This document shows positions 17,419 through 24,541 of a DNA stretch of 64,000 nucleotides, in pieces. The stretch is from Shewanella carassii (lineage in GTDB: Bacteria > Pseudomonadota > Gammaproteobacteria > Enterobacterales > Shewanellaceae): assembly GCF_002777975.1 (NCBI RefSeq), contig NZ_NGVS01000031.1, positions 227,029-291,028 on the forward strand. Direction: 5' to 3'. The position numbers and the translations under genes are program-made. The notes under the pieces were generated by a model, which searched no databases, had not been told where the DNA came from, and was given only the letters and a program-made list of their open reading frames with translations. How positions within the stretch are numbered: position 1 is the stretch's first letter; every line of letters starts with the position of its first letter.

Positions 17419-18803
17419 TGCCTGAGTTGCCCGCCCGTCGACGCGAGGTCGGCACCATTCGCCGGGGCCTGCTTTGGCTGGCGTTGTTGGCACCGTTTTT
17501 CTTTGCCAGCTATGGTTTTGCCAATTGGTATGCCTCGCAGCAAAGTGAGGTTCCCAGTCTGGTGTTTTCCTGGGAGCGCGCCATTCCGCTTTGGCCCTGG
17601 ACCATAGTGCCTTACTGGTCGATAGATCTTCTCTACGGCCTGGCGTTTCTGCTCCCCCTCAGCCGCAAGGGGATAGACAGACTGGGGCTCAGGCTGCTGA
17701 GCGTACAGCTTCTGTGTATCGGCTGTTTTCTCATCTGGCCACTTAAATTCAGTTTTGAGCGCCCGCCGCTCGATGGCGTTTTTGGTGGTTTGTTCGATCT
17801 CCTGATGGGGTTTGATAAGCCTTTCAATCAGGCGCCCTCTTTGCACATCGCCCTCTTGGTGGTGCTCTGGAGTGAATACAGTCAGCGGGCCAAGGGCGCC
17901 TGGCGTTATCTGCTCCATGGCTGGTTTGCCTTGATTGGCCTGTCGGTGCTGACGACCTGGCAACATCATTTTATCGACCTGCCCACAGGGCTGGCGGCCG
18001 GTCTGTTCTGCCTCTGGCTGTGGCCACGAAATTCGTTCAGCCGCTTGAGTTTGACGAGGGAACCTTGCAGGCTCAAACTGGCAGCGGCTTATGGCGTGGG
18101 CGCCGTCTTGCTGCTGCTCGCGGCCTTGCTCTGGCCCATGAGTCTCTTTGGCATGCTGCTGTTTTGGCTGGCCTTGGCGTTGGCCATGGTGGCGCTCAAT
18201 TATCTCCTGTTTGCCGCCGCGGGTTTTCAAAAGAGTGGGCTGGGCCATCCCAGCTTCGCCAGTCGCTGGCTGTTGTTACCTTATCGTTTGTTTGCCTGGC
18301 TCAATATCCGTTTCTGGACCGGTGGCCAGGTGGCGGCGCAAGAGGTGCTGTCCGGGGTTTGGCTCGGGCGCATGCCTACCATGAGTGAAGCGCAGCAATA
18401 TGATGCCATATTGGATCTCTGCGCCGAGTTGCCTTTCCCCTATTCGGGCAAGGCCTTGCTGACACCCGCTCGGGGGATGACCGAAGGCAAGCTCAAATGG
18501 TATCAGCCCATGCCCATGCTGGATTTATGCTTGCCGGATGAACAGGACTGCCTGGAAGCGGTCAGGCGGCTCGAGTGTTTGCGCACCTCAGGTACTCTAC
18601 TTGTATGTTGCGCCTTGGGTTATGGCCGTAGCGCCTTGGTATTGGCAGCCTGGTTGCTGCTGAGCGGTCGGGCCGGCAGTGCCCAGGATGCCGCAAAGAT
18701 GATTGCCGCAGTCAGACCCAAGGTGGTTTTCAAGCCAGAGACTCTGGCTTACCTGGAGCGGCTCAAGTCCGGTTTTTGCCCGCCAGAGGTGCAACATGCC
18801 TGA
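17418..18803 (+). CDS. ynbD: PAP2-dual-specificity phosphatase fusion, YnbD-like
   Basis: 461 aa. The N-terminal half is a membrane PAP2-type domain with NQAPSLHIALL (PSxH-like motif) and TTWQHHFIDLPTG (third motif His and Asp). More membrane helices follow, then a cytoplasmic cysteine phosphatase domain with CALGYGRS near residue 396, a CX5R active site. YnbD proteins share this double-phosphatase layout. It is expected to dephosphorylate a lipid phosphate intermediate. The ATG overlaps the stop of the preceding gene, and the following ATG overlaps its own stop, so translation is coupled on both sides. Confidence 0.87.
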   Translation: MPELPARRREVGTIRRGLLWLALLAPFFFASYGFANWYASQQSEVPSLVFSWERAIPLWPWTIVPYWSIDLLYGLAFLLPLSRKGIDRLGLRLLSVQLLCIGCFLIWPLKFSFERPPLDGVFGGLFDLLMGFDKPFNQAPSLHIALLVVLWSEYSQRAKGAWRYLLHGWFALIGLSVLTTWQHHFIDLPTGLAAGLFCLWLWPRNSFSRLSLTREPCRLKLAAAYGVGAVLLLLAALLWPMSLFGMLLFWLALALAMVALNYLLFAAAGFQKSGLGHPSFASRWLLLPYRLFAWLNIRFWTGGQVAAQEVLSGVWLGRMPTMSEAQQYDAILDLCAELPFPYSGKALLTPARGMTEGKLKWYQPMPMLDLCLPDEQDCLEAVRRLECLRTSGTLLVCCALGYGRSALVLAAWLLLSGRAGSAQDAAKMIAAVRPKVVFKPETLAYLERLKSGFCPPEVQHA

Positions 18804-19224
18804 GTCGCAGCAGCGGGATCTGGCAAAATTGGTGGCCACTTTATTGGGCAATGCCGCGCCGCTGCGCTGGTTCAGTGCGGTTTTGATGTTGGCACCTTTG
18901 CTGCTTCTCTGGGGCGGCAAGCTTCAGGGATGGCCGGAACTGCTCAGCGCCCTGTTGATGGTGCTTTTCGGACTGGCCGGACAGTATTTTGGCCTCAGAG
19001 TAGCGCTGGATGCCAAGCTGTTTGCCGCCCTGGCAGGGGAGCATTCCTGCGAACGTCTGGATCACAGCATGCAGCAGCTCGGCTGGCTTAAAGAAGAGCA
19101 GGCCGGTCGCAGCATGCTGCTGCGCGCCCAAGGGGCGCAGGCGCTGCTAAAGCGCCTGTTCCTTTGCTTTGCCGGGCAGGCCGCCGCGTTGGTGTTGTTA
19201 CTCGTCTGGCGCTTTTTCCTGTAA
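18796..19224 (+). CDS. Small membrane protein of the ynb-like operon
   Basis: 142 aa from the ATG at 18796, eight bases inside the end of the YnbD-like gene. It has a soluble N-terminus, two adjacent membrane helices (about residues 25-65), a cytoplasmic helical stretch and a final membrane helix (AALVLLLVWRFF). I do not recognise the family. Its tight overlap with neighbours indicates it belongs to the lipid pathway, perhaps as a complex subunit. Confidence 0.75.
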   Translation: MPESQQRDLAKLVATLLGNAAPLRWFSAVLMLAPLLLLWGGKLQGWPELLSALLMVLFGLAGQYFGLRVALDAKLFAALAGEHSCERLDHSMQQLGWLKEEQAGRSMLLRAQGAQALLKRLFLCFAGQAAALVLLLVWRFFL

Positions 19225-19243
19225 GAGGAGTTTACCCTTATCT

Positions 19244-19882
19244 ATGGATACCCTAATCGGCTGGCTCGCGGGATTGACCGCCTTTGGGATCACCTCGGCG
19301 GCCAGGTTGGTCACCGGTGCCCGCGCCCTGTGGCTTGGCTGCCGCGCCAATCACAATCAGCGGCTCTACTTTGCCAATCACAGCAGTCACGGTGACTTTG
19401 TGTTGCTGTGGGCATCACTGCCTGCCTTGCTGAGACGCAAGACACGTCCGGTTGCCGGCGCCGAGTATTGGCAGAAGACGGCGCTGAGGCGCTTTATTAT
19501 TCAGCGGGTATTCAATGCCGTGCTTATTCCAAGAGAGAGCCATGGTGAGGGCAATCCCTTGGCGCCGGCGGAAAAGGCGCTGGCTGAGGGCGACTCGCTG
19601 ATCTTCTTCCCGGAGGGGACCCGTAATCTGAGCGAGGCGCCATTGTTGCCGTTCAAGAGTGGAATCTATCATCTGGCACACTCGCGCCCGGATCTGGAGC
19701 TGATCCCCGTGTGGATTGCCAACCTCAATCGCGCCATGCCCAAGGGGCGTTATCTGCCGTTGCCGCTGCTCTGCACTTTGAGTTTCGGCACGCCTATCAA
19801 GCTGCAGCCGCAGGAAACCAAGGTGGCCTTTCTCGAGCGTTTGCGTTTGGCACTATTGGCGATGTCACGGGAGGAAGTATGA
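19244..19882 (+). CDS. 1-acylglycerol-3-phosphate acyltransferase-like protein (PlsC family)
   Basis: 212 aa. Contains the acyltransferase block I NHSSHGDFVLLW (HX4D), block II with VFNAVLIPRES, and block III FFPEGTRN. It would make phosphatidic acid from lysophosphatidic acid or acylate a related lipid at the inner membrane, feeding the CDP-diacylglycerol synthase encoded next. AAGAGGAG precedes the ATG by about 13 nt, a long spacing. The stop overlaps the next start (ATGA at 19879). Confidence 0.85.
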   Translation: MDTLIGWLAGLTAFGITSAARLVTGARALWLGCRANHNQRLYFANHSSHGDFVLLWASLPALLRRKTRPVAGAEYWQKTALRRFIIQRVFNAVLIPRESHGEGNPLAPAEKALAEGDSLIFFPEGTRNLSEAPLLPFKSGIYHLAHSRPDLELIPVWIANLNRAMPKGRYLPLPLLCTLSFGTPIKLQPQETKVAFLERLRLALLAMSREEV

Positions 19883-20802
19883 ACCAGACACTGTGGTTGT
19901 TTGCCGGTATCGGCCTACTGCTGGTGGTAGCGACCCTGATAGGTCGTTTGCTGGCCTGGCGTAAGGGCAACAACGCCGTTATTGCCAATCTCAATGCCAG
20001 AATCGATGCCTGGTGGATGATGGTGTTGGCCATAGGCATAGCTTTCCTGTTCGGACTCTATGGGGTGATATTGCTGTTTGCCCTGGTATCTTTCTATGCG
20101 CTCAGGGAGTTTTTAACCCTGACACCGACCCGGGCCAGCGATTATCCAGCCCTGGTCGCCGCCTTCTATTTTGCCTTGCCGGTGCAGTATCTGCTGATCG
20201 CCATCCATTGGTACGGCATGTTCAGTATCTTTATTCCCGTTTATCTGTTCCTGCTGATGCCGATTCTGGCAGCACTTGGCGGCGATACTACACGTTACCT
20301 TGAGCGTACCGCCAAAGTGCAGTGGGGGCTGATGATAGCCGTCTATTGTGTCTCGTCAGTGCCGGCGCTGATGACCTTGAAGATAGAGGGCTATGAAGGG
20401 CGTAACTTGCTGCTGATCGCCTGGCTCATTCTGGTAGTGCAACTCTCCGATGTGTTGCAATATTGCTGTGGCAAGCTGTTTGGCAAACGCAAGGTGGCAC
20501 CCAAGCTGTCGCCCTCCAAGACCCTGGAAGGCTTGGTCGGTGGGGTATTGCTGGCGACGCTGGTGGGTACCTCGCTGTTCTGGATCACCCCATTTACCCC
20601 CTGGCAGGCGGCAATCATAGCTTTACTGGTGAACCTGCTCGGCTTTGCCGGAGGACTGGTGATGTCGGCCATCAAGCGTGACCGCGGCGTCAAGGATTGG
20701 GGCCATATGATAGAGGGCCACGGCGGCATGCTGGATCGCATGGATTCTGTCTGTTTTGCTGCGCCGGTTTTCTTCCATGTGGTGCGCTATTGGTGGGTGT
20801 GA
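19879..20802 (+). CDS. ynbB: Phosphatidate cytidylyltransferase, YnbB-like
   Basis: 307 aa, eight or so membrane helices. The C-terminus has the CdsA signature: SAIKRDRGVKDWG then HMIEGHGGMLDRMDS, with the KR, KD, HGG and DRxD residues intact. It should make CDP-diacylglycerol from phosphatidate and CTP. Being last in the operon, together with the acyltransferase and the YnbA-like transferase, it suggests a dedicated pathway for a non-housekeeping phospholipid. A stronger call to cdsA itself is unlikely because cdsA normally sits in the ispU-bamA region. Confidence 0.88.
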   Translation: MNQTLWLFAGIGLLLVVATLIGRLLAWRKGNNAVIANLNARIDAWWMMVLAIGIAFLFGLYGVILLFALVSFYALREFLTLTPTRASDYPALVAAFYFALPVQYLLIAIHWYGMFSIFIPVYLFLLMPILAALGGDTTRYLERTAKVQWGLMIAVYCVSSVPALMTLKIEGYEGRNLLLIAWLILVVQLSDVLQYCCGKLFGKRKVAPKLSPSKTLEGLVGGVLLATLVGTSLFWITPFTPWQAAIIALLVNLLGFAGGLVMSAIKRDRGVKDWGHMIEGHGGMLDRMDSVCFAAPVFFHVVRYWWV

Positions 20803-20898
20803 CCTTTCTATAAAGTCGAAGACTCATAGCGGATAAATGCGCTTTTTGTTGTTATTTGTCGGCAGTAAGCTGGGGCTATTCCAAAGTGAAGGAGCCCA

Positions 20899-21759
20899 AT
20901 GATGAAAATATTGCAAATACTGCCGGCGCAACCCACCTCTGACGGCGATGGGGTCAATATCAGCCGGGTCGCCGATTTTCAGGCTCTGGCGCTGGATCCC
21001 TATCTGATGCTGGATGAGATCCGCTCCGACGATGAACGCGATTATCTCGGCGGTTTTCCGCCGCATCCCCACCGCGGTATGGAAACTTTTACCTATATCC
21101 GCAAGGGCGGTTTTGAGCACAGGGATCAACTGGGCAATGTCCGCGCCATCCGCGAAGGCAAGGTGCAGTGGATGAGTACCGGCCGTGGTGTGGTCCACTC
21201 CGAAATGCCGCTGGCCGATGCCAAAGAGGGGCTGCATGGCTTTCAGATCTGGCTCAATATGCCGGCCAAGGACAAGATGCGGCCGCCCAGGTATCAGGAC
21301 AGCGCTGCCGATGAACACCAACAGCTTGAAACTGACGGCGCCAGCCTGAGACTGCTGGCCGGTGATTGGCGTTTCGCCGGTACTGAAGCCAGTGCTCCCT
21401 TGACCGGGTTGGCCGGCGATGCGGCGATTGCCGATTTGACGCTGGCGCCTGATGCCCAAGCCGAGTTGGATCTCAGTCATCTGGGGCGACTGGCGCTCTA
21501 TCTGCACAGTGGTGTATTGCAACTGCCGGATGGCAAACAACTGGCCGCCGGTAATATGTTGCAGCTCGATAGTCGTTATCCTCTCGAGCTGCAAGCCGGT
21601 TTCAAGGGCGCTGGCCTGCTCATTCTGGCCGGTAACCCCATTGGTGAGGCCGTGGTGCAGATGGGGCCTTTTGTGATGAATACCCAGGCGGAGATCCTGC
21701 AGGCCATTCGCGACTACCAAAACGGTGATTTCGGTGAGATCCCATCCGGTTCCGTTTAA
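20899..21759 (+). CDS. Pirin family protein
   Basis: 286 aa bicupin. The N-terminal cupin has the pirin metal-site pattern GGFPPHPHRGMETFTYI and later STGRGVVHSEMP, supplying three His and one Glu for Fe(II) or Ni. The C-terminal cupin (about 170-270) is degenerate. Bacterial pirins such as YhhW can act as quercetin dioxygenases or redox-sensing regulators. AAGGAG lies about 6 nt before the ATG at 20899, and a second ATG follows immediately at 20902. It is probably monocistronic. Confidence 0.9.
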   Translation: MMKILQILPAQPTSDGDGVNISRVADFQALALDPYLMLDEIRSDDERDYLGGFPPHPHRGMETFTYIRKGGFEHRDQLGNVRAIREGKVQWMSTGRGVVHSEMPLADAKEGLHGFQIWLNMPAKDKMRPPRYQDSAADEHQQLETDGASLRLLAGDWRFAGTEASAPLTGLAGDAAIADLTLAPDAQAELDLSHLGRLALYLHSGVLQLPDGKQLAAGNMLQLDSRYPLELQAGFKGAGLLILAGNPIGEAVVQMGPFVMNTQAEILQAIRDYQNGDFGEIPSGSV

Positions 21760-22112
21760 CTGACATAGGCAACAGACGGCTGCTTTGCTGTGGCCGCCTC
21801 TTGCCTTTTATTCGCCTAAGCAGCACATCAGTACTGATACAAATGTAAATTTTTAAGATTTTTTCGTTAAAAAGTCATTTGGGATGTGATGCGGTTAACC
21901 TGTGATAGGTTTTGTCCAAGCCCACCTTTGATTGATTTTAAAGGTTAGCCTGAGCCTGATTGTTTGCCCCCCTCTTAAAAAGTTACCAAAAGTTAAACTT
22001 GTGGTGCTTTTTACAAAACATCCTTATTACCTTGGCTGAATTTTGGCTATCTTGTCGGGAAATATTTTGCCTGTAACAATTATGAGAATCATTCTCATTG
22101 GTCAGGTTTTAT
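21760..22112. other. Intergenic region upstream of the TonB receptor
   Basis: About 350 AT-rich bases without a gene. The functional part seen is at the right edge: possible promoter elements TTGTCG (22052) and AACAAT (22075) spaced 17 nt, followed by the Fur box at 22082-22098. Confidence 0.6.
22082..22098. promoter_or_regulatory. Fur box of the TonB-dependent receptor gene
   Basis: ATGAGAAT-C-ATTCTCAT is a perfect 17-bp palindrome matching the classical Fur consensus (GATAATGATAATCATTATC in the GAGAAT/ATTCTC form). It ends 14 bases before the ATG, immediately downstream of a candidate -10, so iron-bound Fur would block transcription. Confidence 0.85.
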
Positions 22113-24473
22113 ATGCAATACCCAGCACCTTCTGCCGTGGCTTTGGCTGTGGCTGCCGTACTCTTTTGCGCCGCATCCGGCGCCGAAACGCTAAATAAGC
22201 AAGCGCCCTCTTCGGATGAGTCGCCGGAGACCCGCGCGGTTGTGACAGTCAAAGACAGAGCCGATAACGGTTTGGATGGCAAAAGCACTCTGGATGAGCA
22301 GATGATCCGCCGTACCCCTTCGGCTGATGGCAACTTGAGCGACTTGGTCAAATCCAACCCTGCGGTGCGCCTGGAGGGGCTGGATGAAGGGTTTAGTGGC
22401 GGTGAAATCAAACCGTCGAAGATCTCCATCTATGGCGCCGAGTCTGAACAGACAGCGTTTCTTATTGATGGCATCAATATCAACAACGATCTGGATCCTA
22501 GCTCAGGCCTGTTTGACGGCAGTGTCGGGGTCTTGCCGGGGATGAGCTCAGAGCAGGCCTATTTTTTCGATGCCGCCATGCTGGCCGGGATCACCGTTTA
22601 TGACAACAATGTGCCAGCCAGCCTGGGGGGCTTTACCGGCGGGGCCGTAGTGGCAGATACCTTAAGCTACAACGGCGTCAACGGCGGCCAGCTGCGTTAC
22701 CGTACCAGCCGCAGCAGTTGGACCAGCCAGAAGGTCGATCCCAACATCAACGAGTTTTTGCAGCAGGCCAGGCCCGACGGCGGTAAGGCCATCTATCAGC
22801 CCGATTTTGTTAAACACAGCTATTCGGGGCAGTGGCAGCAGGGGATTAACGACGAACTGGGCATGGTGCTGGCCTTTGGTCAACGCCGCTCCAGCATTCG
22901 CCAGAGCCGGATCATGGATGCAGAAGGCACGGTTGATTCTCAGGATCAGAGTCGTAGATCGGACAACCTGTTGTTGAATCTGGCCTGGACGCCGGATCCC
23001 TTGACCCGAATCGACTGGGACTGGCGTTATTCGGCCTACCGTGAAGGCCTGTTTATGGGCGAGAACATAGACAATGATTTTGAAGACAGCCACTCGGCAC
23101 TGGGGGCGACCCTGAGTCTGGAGCGGGAGTTCAGCCTGGGAAGTTTGTCCCTCAAGGCGGCCTACGACAGCTTTGAGGATGAGCGTCACTCCCAGAGTGA
23201 TACTGTGCTGGTGATCAGTGATGCCGATACCGGGCTGGATTACCAGAAGGGGGGCTATGGCGACAGTCGTCTCAAGCAGCGAAATCTGCAACTGCTGGCC
23301 GATGTCAGCTTCAAACGCTTCTATTGGGGCGATGTCAGTCACAGCCTGGAAACCGGCTTGAGTTTCCAGCAGACCGACTATGATTTTTACCGCCCAAGGG
23401 AAGTCAATCAGGAGATCCGCTTGATAATGTCGGGCATGGAGATGCCGCTCGATGAACAAACCGTATTGGCCGGCAGCATAGACACCCGCCACCGCAACTC
23501 GGCGGCTTATCTGCAGGACACCATTAAATTTGGTTCCTGGCAATTTCGCCCCGGGTTGAGGCTTGAGCATGATGACTACCTGGATAATCTCAACCTGGCG
23601 CCGCGGCTGGCACTCAACTGGGATGTCGTCGAGGGCACCCGGGTGGATATCGGGCTTAACCGTTACTATGGCCGCTCTTTCGCTTCGATGAAGCTGGCGG
23701 ATGAAATACTTAAACTCAGCCAGGATCACACCCGCAGATACGAGAGCATCAAGGATCTGAAAACCCCCTTCTCCGATGAGTTGACTCTGGCGCTGCACCA
23801 GAATCTGGGCAATTTAAGCCTGAGCGGTCGCTATACCCTGAGGGACTATCGCGATCGCCTGGTGACCCATAGAAGCCAGGTTGGCAGCGTCAAGGTGGAC
23901 GACTATCGCAATGGCGAAGACTACAAGGTTCATGTCTATACCCTGCAACTGAATAACATAGCGCCGCTGACCTTAGGTGCCAGTCAATGGGAGTGGTCGC
24001 TGGCGGCCGATTGGCTGGAGACAGATCGCAACGATCTTGATAAGGCGATGAACCCGGATGAGGCGGTGATGCTCGATGGCGCCGTGATGAGCCGTCGCCA
24101 GATGGAGCAGGAGGTCAACTCATCCGAGGAAGAGTGGATGGTGCGTCTTGGGTTGGATATGGAGTTACCGGCCTGGAATATCACCTGGGGCAACAAGCTT
24201 TACGTCAAGGCGCCGGTACGGGGATATGAGTCGGTGAACAGCCAGGCGGCGCTGGAGATGTACCGCAGCTATGACTTCGGCAGTCACACCCAGTGGGATA
24301 GTCGTATTCGCTGGGAGCCGCAGGCGCTGGGTGGAGAGGTCTATCTGCAGCTGGATATCAACAATGTGCTTAATCAGGTGCGCCAGTATAGCCTCAAGGC
24401 CAACCAGAACGGCGAATACGGCCTCTATACCCCAGGGCGTCAGTTCTGGCTGGAAGTGGGTTATCGCTTCTAA
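22113..24473 (+). CDS. Fur-regulated TonB-dependent outer-membrane receptor
   Basis: 786 aa. The signal peptide ends around AASGAE. A plug domain (about 60-185) has RTPSADGNLSDLVKSNPAVR and ISIYGAESEQTAFLIDGINI, the typical plug strands. The 22-stranded barrel follows, closing with GRQFWLEVGYRF with terminal Phe. The likely TonB-contact segment is ETRAVVTVKD. The Fur box next to the start points to an iron source such as a siderophore, haem or iron protein. The ATG at 22113 follows CAGG; an earlier TTG at 22098 lies inside the Fur box and is rejected. A PqqL-like protease gene follows after a terminator. Confidence 0.92.
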   Translation: MQYPAPSAVALAVAAVLFCAASGAETLNKQAPSSDESPETRAVVTVKDRADNGLDGKSTLDEQMIRRTPSADGNLSDLVKSNPAVRLEGLDEGFSGGEIKPSKISIYGAESEQTAFLIDGININNDLDPSSGLFDGSVGVLPGMSSEQAYFFDAAMLAGITVYDNNVPASLGGFTGGAVVADTLSYNGVNGGQLRYRTSRSSWTSQKVDPNINEFLQQARPDGGKAIYQPDFVKHSYSGQWQQGINDELGMVLAFGQRRSSIRQSRIMDAEGTVDSQDQSRRSDNLLLNLAWTPDPLTRIDWDWRYSAYREGLFMGENIDNDFEDSHSALGATLSLEREFSLGSLSLKAAYDSFEDERHSQSDTVLVISDADTGLDYQKGGYGDSRLKQRNLQLLADVSFKRFYWGDVSHSLETGLSFQQTDYDFYRPREVNQEIRLIMSGMEMPLDEQTVLAGSIDTRHRNSAAYLQDTIKFGSWQFRPGLRLEHDDYLDNLNLAPRLALNWDVVEGTRVDIGLNRYYGRSFASMKLADEILKLSQDHTRRYESIKDLKTPFSDELTLALHQNLGNLSLSGRYTLRDYRDRLVTHRSQVGSVKVDDYRNGEDYKVHVYTLQLNNIAPLTLGASQWEWSLAADWLETDRNDLDKAMNPDEAVMLDGAVMSRRQMEQEVNSSEEEWMVRLGLDMELPAWNITWGNKLYVKAPVRGYESVNSQAALEMYRSYDFGSHTQWDSRIRWEPQALGGEVYLQLDINNVLNQVRQYSLKANQNGEYGLYTPGRQFWLEVGYRF

Positions 24474-24493
24474 ACCCTGAATGGTAGTGATGG

Positions 24494-24519
24494 GCAGCTT
24501 CACCGGAAGCTGCTTTTTT
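24494..24519 (+). terminator. Terminator after the TonB receptor
   Basis: GCAGCTTC (24494-24501), loop ACCG, GAAGCTGC (24506-24513), then six T. A textbook intrinsic terminator in the short gap before the protease gene. Confidence 0.9.
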
Positions 24520-24541
24520 GTTGAGTTCTGGAAATCCTGAG

